A stretch of DNA of 64,000 bases from a virus. The notes beneath the pieces were generated by a model. The model did no database searches, had not been told where the DNA came from, and worked only from the letters and a program-made list of their open reading frames with translations. The DNA lies in IMG/VR virus record IMGVR_UViG_3300044700_000345, positions 16,983 through 80,982 of that record. One strand, 5' to 3'. Positions 1 to 7,746 of the stretch are shown piece by piece; within the stretch, counting starts at the first letter, position 1; each line of letters starts with the position of its first letter. The position numbers and the translations under genes were made by a program.

Positions 1-694
1 GGAACATGCCAAGAAAATCGTCAGGTAAGTCTTGAGGCCGGGGAGCATCATGAGAATAAGACATTAACCCCTGGAGAAGAGGATCAATACCTTGTTGTTG
101 TTGTTGAGCCAAACGTGAGGCAATAACTTTCTTGATAATTAAATCTGCTAAGTTATTTCCCTTATCAATTTTTTCCGCAGTGGTTGTTTCAGTAGGTGCG
201 CCAGGGAGCTGCGGGGGTGGTGGAGTTGCCATGGAATCCAAGGGATCTCCAAGGACACGTTGAGCGTTTGCATATAAATCTCCACCAGGCTTGAATCGCT
301 TGGCGGCAGAGTTGACGGACGTACCAAATGAATCCTTGTCATTTAAAGATGCGTTTGGATTTCCACGAAGGACAGTTGCATATGCTCTTTCAATACCCAT
401 TCCAGGTTTAAAACCTCGGTCTTGAAAATATTGAAGAACTTTAGGTATTTGTCCGGTACGAGTTTGCGGCCCTTGGATACCGTACTTCTGTTGTTCGCTT
501 TGTCCAAATTGAATAAGGCCTTTGTGCCTACCGCCAGCGCCGCCAACCTTATTTGGATCCATGTTGAAGCCTGATTCCAAGGAAAGGAATCCGCCAAATT
601 GATAGGGATCAAGGCCTAAGTTTTTGGCTGCATCAAAAATTGCCTGACGATCAGTAGCAGGCAGGGTTCCAATACGAGCTTTGGGAGTAGCCAT
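1..694 (-). CDS. Lytic transglycosylase/lysozyme-like virion protein (3' end cut off)
   Basis: This reading frame is open from an ATG at 694-692 to the left edge, so the C-terminus lies outside the window (231 codons seen). Near residues 35-70 it has SLESGFN, then KVGGAGG, then GLIQFGQSE, followed further on by AYATVLRGNPNA. A catalytic Glu in an ES-F context followed by G-IQF is the pattern of SLT-type transglycosylases, which cleave peptidoglycan glycan strands. The rest is Gln/Pro-rich with a QQQQQ run. It is the last visible gene of the minus-strand virion module, so a particle-borne wall-degrading enzyme used at entry is likely. A lysozyme of another family with the same fold is possible. 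Confidence 0.75.
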   Translation of the reverse strand, partial: MATPKARIGTLPATDRQAIFDAAKNLGLDPYQFGGFLSLESGFNMDPNKVGGAGGRHKGLIQFGQSEQQKYGIQGPQTRTGQIPKVLQYFQDRGFKPGMGIERAYATVLRGNPNASLNDKDSFGTSVNSAAKRFKPGGDLYANAQRVLGDPLDSMATPPPPQLPGAPTETTTAEKIDKGNNLADLIIKKVIASRLAQQQQQGIDPLLQGLMSYSHDAPRPQDLPDDFLGMF

Positions 695-710
695 GATTGC
701 TTGTTTATTA

Positions 711-830
711 TTAACTTTCTCCTACCCAATTTGACGCTGCCTGGAGTGCCGGAGAGAATACGGCTTGTAGCGTTACGATAACGCTAAGTTTGGCAATAAG
801 GCGACGTACAAAGTTTGGGCAAAGAATCAT
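711..830 (-). CDS. Possible 39-residue hydrophobic protein
   Basis: A short frame (MILCPNF...WVGES) with a hydrophobic middle (LIAKLSVIVTLQAVFSPAL) sits between the 481-residue gene and the transglycosylase gene. Its ATG overlaps the stop (ATGA) of a short upstream frame that lacks a good start, and there is no clear Shine-Dalgarno. It could be a real membrane microprotein or chance; the gap otherwise holds nothing recognised. Confidence 0.3.
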   Translation of the reverse strand: MILCPNFVRRLIAKLSVIVTLQAVFSPALQAASNWVGES

Positions 831-923
831 GAGACTTTAGCGACAACATTGGCTTCCGTGCTCCAAGGAGCAATGCCAGTTGGAGCCCACAAGAACTGTA
901 GGCTGGCTTTAGTCTACCAAAGG

Positions 924-2369
924 TTATTTCTTGGGGTAGGCTTGCATGAATTTGGAGAACAACCCAATATCTACCTTGTCGGGATTAAATCCCGGATAGT
1001 TGGATAGCAGATCTGTTATAGGTGCACCAGGAACTTGGAAGCCTGATTGCAGTGCTTCTATTGGGAAAGGTGTTGGTGTAACTGAAGGAGGCGGCGTAAA
1101 CGATAGTTGGGTAGGCGGTTGAAAACCAATGTTTGCTACACTGCCTGCAAGGGTATTTTGAATTGCACCAAATCCTGATTGGCCTGGCCGAACTTTACTT
1201 GCAAGATCGTTCTTGCTACCAGGACCATACTTCTTGGCCCAAATAGCCATACCCATGTCCTGAGCAGTTTGTGCGGCACCAGGTAATGGTCCAGAAGCTG
1301 GATTGTAACCTTGTAAAGATTGACGAGCAAGCTCTGCTTGATCCGAGTAGCTAATTGGCAGACTAGGATTTTGTTTAGCTTGTTGAGCAGCGCTAGAGCG
1401 TTCAGCTTGGTAGGCACGTTCTGCTGCTGCGCCACCAGGAGGAGGGGGAAGTGTGGGAGCAGGCGGGGCTGTACGAGGCTGAGCTTGGTTTGAAATATTT
1501 GTTTGCGGAGGAGCTCCTGGAGTAGTGGGTAAATTAGCACCAAATAATTTATTAAAACTTTCAGGTGATTGAAACCCATAATCTTTGCCTGCCCATCTCA
1601 AGCTACCGTCTCTATTTTTAATGTTGGGATCTCCGGCTTGAGATTGACGCCAATATTCCGGCCTGCCCCTGTGAGTTACTATATTTCGAGCCTCTTGTGC
1701 ATCAGTAAGTCCAAGAGGGTTATACATATCATTTGCAGCAATGGCGGCTACAACTCCCAAAGGCGTGAGGCCTCCTAGGGTAAGGGCACTCTGTAGAGTC
1801 GCTTGATTTTTTGCGCCAATAGGCAATAAGTTTACCGCCGCTCCTGCTGCAGAATTTTTTAAATTAACAGGATTTAAAGGGTTGAATGCTTTACCAATTT
1901 TGCCAAGCGCAGTACCAGGTGTCCTGGTGGCAAAAGGATTTAATGCTGTAGGCAATGCACCTTCGAGTCTTTGGAGACCGCCTTGTACGCCTTGCTGAAT
2001 TGATCCAATTGAAGGACCTGCAGCTCGGCCCAGGATATTGGTTATACCACGTCCAGTATCTACTGCAGCGCCTAAGGCATTTCGTGCATTGGTTAGGCCT
2101 GTGCGGGTTGCATTGTAAATGCGCTCATCAATGAATGGCGCTTGAGGCGGATACGGAAGATTTGCTGCTGGATTAAAACGAACAGAGAGAGGTGATGGGG
2201 AAATAGCATTTGGCAGTTGCTGACCAATACGTGCTGCACCAGGGGGAAGTTGCCTGGTGGCACTGGGTACCGACCCGAAACCACGAGAAATTGCATTAGT
2301 AATTTGCTGGGCACTGCCAGGTAGCTGCCTCAGCAAGCTGTTGATACCACCAAAGTTAAAATCAGCCAT
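924..2369 (-). CDS. Pro/Gln-rich virion protein, 481 aa, unknown function
   Basis: The protein begins MADFNFGGINSLLRQLPG. It has a Pro/Gln/Ala-rich N-terminus, an Ala/Gly-rich hydrophobic stretch around residues 165-215, a Pro-rich linker (PAPTLPPPPGGAAAE) and a C-terminal region with DMGMAIWAKKYGPGS. The start overlaps the stop of the upstream gene as TAATG, which supports translational coupling and this start. Position in the late module and composition suggest a minor or internal virion protein. I do not recognise a family. Confidence 0.8.
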   Translation of the reverse strand: MADFNFGGINSLLRQLPGSAQQITNAISRGFGSVPSATRQLPPGAARIGQQLPNAISPSPLSVRFNPAANLPYPPQAPFIDERIYNATRTGLTNARNALGAAVDTGRGITNILGRAAGPSIGSIQQGVQGGLQRLEGALPTALNPFATRTPGTALGKIGKAFNPLNPVNLKNSAAGAAVNLLPIGAKNQATLQSALTLGGLTPLGVVAAIAANDMYNPLGLTDAQEARNIVTHRGRPEYWRQSQAGDPNIKNRDGSLRWAGKDYGFQSPESFNKLFGANLPTTPGAPPQTNISNQAQPRTAPPAPTLPPPPGGAAAERAYQAERSSAAQQAKQNPSLPISYSDQAELARQSLQGYNPASGPLPGAAQTAQDMGMAIWAKKYGPGSKNDLASKVRPGQSGFGAIQNTLAGSVANIGFQPPTQLSFTPPPSVTPTPFPIEALQSGFQVPGAPITDLLSNYPGFNPDKVDIGLFSKFMQAYPKK

Positions 2370-2830
2370 TACCTGTTAAATTGGCGAAGGAACATGCGGG
2401 TGCCAACACCTGCGTCGGCTGGGCCAGGGAGTGCCTGGATGAATTCTGCACCAGAACGCTCGTAACGATAACGTGCCTGATACGGATCTTTGTAGTTTGG
2501 GACGTAAAGAATGTTGGCTAGACGATTTGTCTCATAGAGATAAATCTCATCCCATACCTTAAGAGCTTCTTTTGCATTACTGGAACGAATCGTACGATCA
2601 ACGTCGCCAGCAATACTTTCAAGTCTTGTGGAAGGAGATGTTGCAACCTCAGTCTTTTTCTCTGCTGTATCACAGCGTCCAATTTGAATAATGATCTTGT
2701 CGTAAAAGTAAGAATCGGGAATTGTGTTTATGGATTCTTCTAAGCGGGCGTAGTCGCCTGCTGGGACGGATACTACAAAATACCCCAGGTGATACCTGAC
2801 TCTACTTTTGTCAAAATCGCTTAACTGCAC
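2369..2830 (-). CDS. Virion protein, 153 aa, possible connector/neck protein
   Basis: The protein starts at GTG (GTG CAG TTA AGC). It is a compact alpha/beta-looking sequence rich in Tyr and Arg (YHLGYFVVSVPAGDY near the start, PYQARYRYERSGAEF near the end). It follows the M23-motif peptidase gene after a 39-nt spacer holding a TATAAT-like hexamer on the minus strand (TTTTATAATAAAAG), so it may have its own late promoter. The connector suggestion rests only on size and position and is weak. Confidence 0.75.
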   Translation of the reverse strand: MQLSDFDKSRVRYHLGYFVVSVPAGDYARLEESINTIPDSYFYDKIIIQIGRCDTAEKKTEVATSPSTRLESIAGDVDRTIRSSNAKEALKVWDEIYLYETNRLANILYVPNYKDPYQARYRYERSGAEFIQALPGPADAGVGTRMFLRQFNR

Positions 2831-2839
2831 TTATGAGAT

Positions 2840-2868
2840 TCTTTGTTCTTTTATTATAAAAGACAACA
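2840..2868 (-). promoter_or_regulatory. Candidate minus-strand promoter -10 (TATAAT)
   Basis: Read on the minus strand, the spacer between the peptidase gene and the 153-residue gene has a consensus TATAAT inside CTTTTATAATAAAAG, about 20 nt before the GTG. No convincing -35 box is visible. A terminator lies upstream at 3612-3642, so a promoter somewhere in this stretch is needed for the four leftmost genes unless readthrough occurs. Confidence 0.3.
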
Positions 2869-2869
2869 A

Positions 2870-3583
2870 TCAACTTAAGGACAACATTGACGGATTCAAT
2901 ATCTTGTCTTCATATGGGTTAATACCAGAATTCATAAAGCTAGTTAAAAAGTCTTGAGGTTTTTTGGGCGTTAATTTCTGTTCAAGCATTGACCCAATAA
3001 GTTGCTCTGTTAGTGTTGGTTGCTTTTCTTGCTGACCAAAGATTGTAGCAAGAATTTTGTTAGCTGCGTTCTCAATAGCATTTTGATCAGAAGTTGAAGA
3101 AGTAGTTTGTGGTGGTGTTTTTCCAGGGAAATTTGCTTCTTTACCTAATGATTGCAAATGGGCTACCCCAATTTCGTATCGTTTATCAGGAGTAATAAAA
3201 ACCCCTTGATTACCAAAGCCAGCTTGATTTGCTCTTGGAATATATTGTCCTCCTTCCGATACAAATTTTACGGGCGTTCCACGGGGGCCAGCCACGTCCC
3301 AACCTTTATGGTCACTAGATGCGCCCCCAGTAGGTGCCGTCCTGGGGCCATAATCAGAAGTAAGGGATAGACCGGTTTCTGGATTAAACTCAAGGCTTCC
3401 TTTTTTACTTTTCCTAATTAATGGAATTTCATTTTGGCCTACGCGATAACCAGTGAGTAGATGCTTAAATAATGCCGGGTCTTTATATTCATTTGTTTGA
3501 AGATCCCTTACGGAAAAATGCCCATGAACACCGGTAGAAATGCCAGTGTCTCCCAGACCACCAATATAGTATTTTTGCGCCAT
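2870..3583 (-). CDS. Peptidase with M23 (LytM) motifs in circularly permuted order
   Basis: All M23 zinc-endopeptidase motifs are present but in a rotated order. Residues 11-23 read GDTGISTGVHGHF, which matches the normally C-terminal G-TG-STG-H-HF motif (His20, His22). The normally N-terminal motif comes later: SDYGPR at 76-81 and DHKGWDV at 91-97 (His92, Asp96), then GTPV, a GFG turn, and VAHLQS (His142). The enzyme would cut peptidoglycan cross-links. A Gln-rich C-terminal region (about residues 155-237) lacks known motifs and may anchor it in the particle. The gene follows a strong terminator and so needs its own promoter or readthrough. Confidence 0.8.
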   Translation of the reverse strand: MAQKYYIGGLGDTGISTGVHGHFSVRDLQTNEYKDPALFKHLLTGYRVGQNEIPLIRKSKKGSLEFNPETGLSLTSDYGPRTAPTGGASSDHKGWDVAGPRGTPVKFVSEGGQYIPRANQAGFGNQGVFITPDKRYEIGVAHLQSLGKEANFPGKTPPQTTSSTSDQNAIENAANKILATIFGQQEKQPTLTEQLIGSMLEQKLTPKKPQDFLTSFMNSGINPYEDKILNPSMLSLS

Positions 3584-3611
3584 TAGAAACCTGTATTGAT
3601 TTATTTTAAGA

Positions 3612-3642
3612 TGAAAAAACCCCGTCGAATTTGACGGGGTTA
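3612..3642 (-). terminator. Rho-independent terminator
   Basis: On the minus strand a perfect 9-bp stem (AACCCCGTC with GACGGGGTT, 6-nt loop) is followed by a T tract. It lies directly after the helix-hairpin-helix gene and divides the capsid block from the peptidase/transglycosylase block. Confidence 0.9.
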
Positions 3643-3650
3643 GAAGTTAT

Positions 3651-4061
3651 TTAAACTCGGATTAGGTCTGCCGCCAAAACTGAATCCCAGTCAATTCGCT
3701 TGATCTGTTTGAGCTGGTCAAGACTGTTGAATTTTTCCCCCGATAAGGACATCTGGAGATCTTTAATCTCTCTGGCAGTCTTGAGACCAATACCCTTGAT
3801 GTGATCAGCGATCATCTGGGCGGTTGCAGCATTGACGTTTAATCGTGTATCAGGAGGAAACTTACGAGGTTCTTCTTGAGAAGCTCGATCTTTTATCTGA
3901 AGAGTTTGCACCTTCTTGGTTGCAGTCTCATCAGGTGTAAGTTCCGTCTTGTAAGCAGTGTAAAGGCGACCGTCCTGATCTTCGACCATGAACCAATCGC
4001 CATTATCCCATTCGCTTACAATCTTGACACGAGCACCGGTTTTACGATGTTGGTAAAGCAT
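3651..4061 (-). CDS. Helix-hairpin-helix protein, 136 aa
   Basis: The C-terminal half resembles ComEA-type helix-hairpin-helix DNA-binding domains: LNVNAATAQMIADHIKGIG (residues 74-92), then KTAREIKDL, then FNSLDQLKQIKRIDWDSV. The N-terminal half (HRKTGARVKIVSEWDNGDW..) looks like a small beta-rich domain. It is encoded just downstream of the capsid genes and ends at a strong terminator. A DNA-contacting head-completion role is possible; only the HhH assignment is supported by the sequence. Confidence 0.75.
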   Translation of the reverse strand: MLYQHRKTGARVKIVSEWDNGDWFMVEDQDGRLYTAYKTELTPDETATKKVQTLQIKDRASQEEPRKFPPDTRLNVNAATAQMIADHIKGIGLKTAREIKDLQMSLSGEKFNSLDQLKQIKRIDWDSVLAADLIRV

Positions 4062-4102
4062 AGGAACCAGAAGTTTTGTTATCTGGTTCCAGTGTAACCT
4101 AA

Positions 4103-4939
4103 TCAGCTAACAGTGCGGTTGTTAAGGTAAGATTCGATATCTTCGTAACTGGGAGCGTCATCCGGACGAACGTAGCACACTTCAACAACCAGGTAACCAG
4201 TGCGTCCTGCAGCAACATCAGCATCAGAAATGTACACACCACCAGAAGTGGAAGTGTCATTAGGAGCGCCTTTAGCAAACACACCAAGAGTAGTGGAAGC
4301 AGTAACGGGATAACGAGAAATGGTACCAGAACCAACACCAGAGATAGCGGGAACGCCAGTACTGGTAATGAAAGGGTTAGTACCAAAACCTTGCGTACCG
4401 CCAGCAAAATAAATCTTGGCAGCAGCATCACCAGAGACCGTAGAGGTCATGTTGGCTTGAATCGAGCCTTCAGCAACACCGGAAAAAGCAACGCCAGTGG
4501 CGGCAGCAGTAGTACCGATGTTACGTCCAAACGAAATGATGTTACCGGTAGCAGCATACACACCGGAAGCGGTGCGGCCATCACCCCAGCCAGAAGCCAC
4601 GGAGATCGCAGTGCGATACACATAAGCAGGCTGTGTGGCGCTACCAGAAATCACCATGCCTGTGATGTCGGTACGGGTGTCGTCCTGCCGGTAAGGCGAA
4701 GGAACAATCACGCTCATAAAAGCGCCGCTAGAGGTAGCGTTACCTGAGGCCCAGGTTACGGGTACATAGCCACGTTGCTGAAAGTAACGGTAACCAGGAA
4801 CAGCCAACACGGAAGTGGGGCCACCTTTAGAAGAATCGTTGGTACCATCAGCGGGGTTAGCGTCAATGTTTTTGTACCAACCATTAAGAGCATTACTCCA
4901 GTTACCTGGATAGATCTTTTTAGCAGACAAGTAGGTCAT
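4103..4939 (-). CDS. Ser/Thr/Gly/Ala-rich virion protein, possible capsid decoration protein
   Basis: A 278-residue protein following the major capsid gene, with a good ribosome-binding site (AGGAGAAATAA before ATG). It is rich in short beta-prone Ser/Thr/Gly/Ala segments (SGSATQPAYVYRTAISVASGW, split over two strands) with few charges until an acidic C-terminus (YVRPDDAPSYEDIESYL). Position and composition fit an abundant outer-shell or decoration protein. The assignment is inferred from context. Confidence 0.75.
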   Translation of the reverse strand: MTYLSAKKIYPGNWSNALNGWYKNIDANPADGTNDSSKGGPTSVLAVPGYRYFQQRGYVPVTWASGNATSSGAFMSVIVPSPYRQDDTRTDITGMVISGSATQPAYVYRTAISVASGWGDGRTASGVYAATGNIISFGRNIGTTAAATGVAFSGVAEGSIQANMTSTVSGDAAAKIYFAGGTQGFGTNPFITSTGVPAISGVGSGTISRYPVTASTTLGVFAKGAPNDTSTSGGVYISDADVAAGRTGYLVVEVCYVRPDDAPSYEDIESYLNNRTVS

Positions 4940-4977
4940 TTATTTCTCCTATGAGATTTGAGGTTTAGGTATAATTA

Positions 4978-6141
4978 TCAGATGTTGCCGTCATCAGAGA
5001 CGTAGCTGAATGCAGTGGTAACAAAATCCTTGTTGAGGATTTCAAAACCAGCGTACAGTTGCCAGATCAAGATGATAAAGCGGCTGAAGTCATCGTTGTT
5101 ATTGATGAGCACCTGAGCGTTAGGACCGCCGATACCGACGCCAATAGCTTGAGGACCAAAGAAATAACCTTGAGCAACTTCTTGGCTGGTAAAAGTGGAA
5201 CCAGTGTCAAAAGATGTGCTGATATTCTTGGTCGGAAAGTTAGTCGACTCGAAGAACTTAACGCCTTCAAACTGCACACCAGTAGGCATGACAGGTTCAC
5301 CAGCAAGGAAGTAACCTTGGCCGGCTTGAGGACCCTGGAAGAAGCTGGCGTTGTTAGGCATCATGGGGTTACCCATGTACATGCCTTGACCAGGATTACC
5401 AGCGTAACGAGCGATCTCGCGGAAGTCAGTATCACGACGCAGGTGCATCATGAAGGTAGGATCGCAAATGCAACGATACAGACCATCGGAATAGGTCGGT
5501 ACGTTACGCTTACGCAGGTCCTTAACAATATTCAACAGGTCAGTACGCACCTGGAACTGTTGGACGTCAGCGGTGTACTCAGCAGTGGTATAAGAAACAG
5601 AGCCGTTAGAGGCTTTAGTCTTATTGCCAGGGAAGTAGTAACCACCTTGAGTGGTGTCAGCTTTACCGTTAGCTTCAGCTTTGGACAGCTCGTCAATAAA
5701 GACGCGGTCACGCCAACGACGATAGTCATCAAGCAGCGTCAAGCTACCGATTGACTGGTGGAACATATTGAGGTTACCTGAGTCCAGCAGCATGCGCTGG
5801 GCAGTGATCAGGGTCTCACGAGCAATCTTAAAGGTCGAAGGCTGGGTAGGATCGCCGGGGTCAGCAGGACCGGTGTATTCCTTAAGCACCACCAGGACTT
5901 TCTCCTTGGTGATGTTACGGCTATTGGCAGTACCAATAGTTTGGTCGGCAATACGCTCGCGGGCGTCCTTAGTACCAGGGGAACCCCAGAACTTGTAGCG
6001 GTCTAGCTGAACGGTTTGACCAGGTTGGCGAGTAAAGTCGTGGACGACCACGGGCTCTACAGCCATCTCAGCAATGTAGGCAGGGTGAGGACGGTAAAGT
6101 TCCGCACCAAGAATCTTCGGGAAATCGTTATCAAGAAACAC
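4978..6141 (-). CDS. Major capsid protein
   Basis: A 387-residue protein starting at GTG, with GGAGG ten bases upstream. It lies directly after the scaffold/portal block, the usual place of the major capsid gene. Features include an N-terminal arm (MFLDNDFPKILGAELYRPHP), VVHDFTRQPGQTVQLDRYKFWG, a helix-rich middle (LNIVKDLRKRNVPTY, then CDPTFMMHLRRDTDFREIARY) and a closing segment with FSRFIILIWQLYAGFEILN. The CDP-F--HLR-D--FREIARYAG run resembles major capsid proteins of other cyanophages from memory. It would form the HK97-fold shell. Family not verified by search. Confidence 0.85.
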   Translation of the reverse strand: MFLDNDFPKILGAELYRPHPAYIAEMAVEPVVVHDFTRQPGQTVQLDRYKFWGSPGTKDARERIADQTIGTANSRNITKEKVLVVLKEYTGPADPGDPTQPSTFKIARETLITAQRMLLDSGNLNMFHQSIGSLTLLDDYRRWRDRVFIDELSKAEANGKADTTQGGYYFPGNKTKASNGSVSYTTAEYTADVQQFQVRTDLLNIVKDLRKRNVPTYSDGLYRCICDPTFMMHLRRDTDFREIARYAGNPGQGMYMGNPMMPNNASFFQGPQAGQGYFLAGEPVMPTGVQFEGVKFFESTNFPTKNISTSFDTGSTFTSQEVAQGYFFGPQAIGVGIGGPNAQVLINNNDDFSRFIILIWQLYAGFEILNKDFVTTAFSYVSDDGNI

Positions 6142-6243
6142 TTTGCTCTATCCTCCAGGATCGCAGAAATTTATCGGGGGAAAGATTTAGACACTTACAT
6201 GTCTTATCTATCACACATTTTAGCAGTGGGTAATTTATTATGC
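6142..6243 (-). promoter_or_regulatory. Capsid gene leader; candidate late promoter region
   Basis: The 102-nt spacer before the capsid gene is AT-rich. On the minus strand it holds the octamer GTGATAGA, which also occurs in the 39-bp repeats before the two isolated minus-strand genes at 29.1-29.9 kb. It ends with the GGAGG ribosome-binding site. A late regulatory role of the shared octamer is inference. Confidence 0.3.
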
Positions 6244-6774
6244 TTAAACGTATTGCATAGTAGGCGTCTTATAACGAGCGCCTATTGAATTACTGGAGCC
6301 ATAAGACTCAGGATCCATAGGTGCCTGTTGTTGGAAACCAGGCATTCCCATGGCACCTGGAATAGCACCAAGGGCAACACCACCTAATCCGGCAAGCGCT
6401 GCAGACCCAGGAACTAGGCCTCCCGCCATTACCTTTCCAAGGTTACGTGGTGTAATACGATCAGCAACATTGCCTGCAGCACCAGAAAGGTCTAGCAAGG
6501 CCTCTGAAACTAGATCATTCTTTGCTCCATAACTAGAACGAGACAGACTATCTTCTGCCCGGCCAAGTAAGTTTTGAGTTTGTTGTGCAAGCTCTGGGCC
6601 ATACTTACCGGCCAAGGCAAATTTTCGAGCACCAAGTAAACCAGCGGCGCCGCCAAGGGTACCGCCAATTCCTGCAAGAGCAACAGAACCTGGATCTTCG
6701 CCTTGGGAAAGGGCGTACCCACCAGCCGCTAAACCAGCAATACCGGGCACACCAGTATTAAGACGTAAGCGCAT
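6244..6774 (-). CDS. Gly/Ala-rich hydrophobic internal virion protein, 176 aa
   Basis: The protein has two Gly/Ala-rich hydrophobic stretches able to cross or contact a membrane (GVPGIAGLAAGGYALSQG and VALAGIGGTLGGAAGLLG near the start; GGLVPGSAALAGLGGVALGA near residue 125). Between them lies a helical segment with FALAGKYGPELAQQ, whose LAGKY string recurs at the N-termini of small minus-strand island proteins. It is encoded between scaffold and capsid genes. Similar Gly/Ala-rich genes occur at 15.6-18.1 kb. A role in DNA ejection is plausible but not shown. Confidence 0.75.
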   Translation of the reverse strand: MRLRLNTGVPGIAGLAAGGYALSQGEDPGSVALAGIGGTLGGAAGLLGARKFALAGKYGPELAQQTQNLLGRAEDSLSRSSYGAKNDLVSEALLDLSGAAGNVADRITPRNLGKVMAGGLVPGSAALAGLGGVALGAIPGAMGMPGFQQQAPMDPESYGSSNSIGARYKTPTMQYV

Positions 6775-6777
6775 GAC

Positions 6778-7746
6778 TTACTCCATCACAAACAGTTTGC
6801 CGGCGACAACTTGGGGAGCAGCTTGATTCAGCATGCGCCAAGCATTCTGGGGATCACGTGCCATCGTCTCGTTGAAACCGCCCCAGAAATTCTCGGGCTG
6901 TTGCATACCAGCGGCAGCAGGAGGTGCAGGGAAATTGCCGTAAGCTGCTTGCACTTGTTGCGTGGGATAACCACGGGTCTCAAGTTGAGCTTCGTTTTCA
7001 TACACGGGATACGGACCTTCGGGACCGAAGAAACGCAGCGTGTAATCGCTGAGAACATCGGGGTTGGTCAGAATCTCGTTATATGCCAGGTTCTCCTGGT
7101 GCTCATTTACAGCGAAGTTGGCATAACCTTGGATGTTATTTGCGGCCCGGTTTCCCCACGCCACTGCGCTGTCCAGCATTGCCTCTAGTTGGAGGGCGTA
7201 CTGGTTTAGCACCGCTGGAGCTTCCACCCCGAACGCGTCCAGCACTTGGCGGCTGTCGTTGCTCAGTTGTAGGTAGTCCGCGATCGCCTCCAAGGAGGGA
7301 CCCGAGGAAGTTTGGGAATAATTGGGCGAGTAGTCCTGGCTGAGATACGAGGTCGGCGCTACCGATTGTTGCGTAGCTTGGTAGCTGCCCTGACCGTAGT
7401 TGGCCGGGGTATACGCTGTCGGTGTCGGCGCTGACTGTTGACCCTGGAACGGGGATTGGACTGGAGCGCTCAGTAGGTTCACTACTTTGTTGAACGCCGA
7501 CTCCCATGGATTCCCCGCTGTTTCCGCCTGTTGGTATTGGGGGGCGTACTGAGTAGGGGCTGATTGGTAGCTGGGGGCTGCCTGAGGTACCGCTTGGGGG
7601 TAGCTCATACCCACTTGATACCCCACTGGAGCCACCTGGTAGCTGGCCTGGGCCGCTTGCGGTGCTGCCACCACGTAGCTGCTCGGGGCGACGGCTGCTG
7701 GTGCTTGGCTCGTCTGTGGGATCGATTGGACGATAGCGTCCTGCAT
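6778..7746 (-). CDS. Scaffold protein candidate
   Basis: A 322-residue protein between portal and capsid genes. Residues 1-150 are Pro/Gln/Ala/Tyr-rich with repeated SYQ/AYQ-like units. Residues 150-322 are helical (SLEAIADYLQLSNDSRQVL, LNQYALQLEAMLDSAVAWG) and end FNETMARDPQNAWRMLNQ. Position and architecture fit a head-assembly scaffold. The ATG at 7746 is preceded by AAGGAG at seven-base spacing, inside the portal gene. Its first 204 codons lie in a second frame of the portal tail. In that overlap all six Asp codons are GAC, while the next two after it are GAT, and the DNA is visibly more GC-rich. Confidence 0.8.
   Translation of the reverse strand: MQDAIVQSIPQTSQAPAAVAPSSYVVAAPQAAQASYQVAPVGYQVGMSYPQAVPQAAPSYQSAPTQYAPQYQQAETAGNPWESAFNKVVNLLSAPVQSPFQGQQSAPTPTAYTPANYGQGSYQATQQSVAPTSYLSQDYSPNYSQTSSGPSLEAIADYLQLSNDSRQVLDAFGVEAPAVLNQYALQLEAMLDSAVAWGNRAANNIQGYANFAVNEHQENLAYNEILTNPDVLSDYTLRFFGPEGPYPVYENEAQLETRGYPTQQVQAAYGNFPAPPAAAGMQQPENFWGGFNETMARDPQNAWRMLNQAAPQVVAGKLFVME

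Noticed and set aside
831-923. Open frame LQFLWAPTGIAPWSTEANVV ending ATGA at the 39-residue frame
   Set aside because: Only a TTG start, 20 codons long and no ribosome-binding site. The overlap with the next ATG is suggestive but not enough to call a gene.
5059-5754. 231-residue plus-strand frame opposite the capsid gene
   Set aside because: It is the antisense shadow of the major capsid gene; it has no ribosome-binding site and no protein-like domain pattern.
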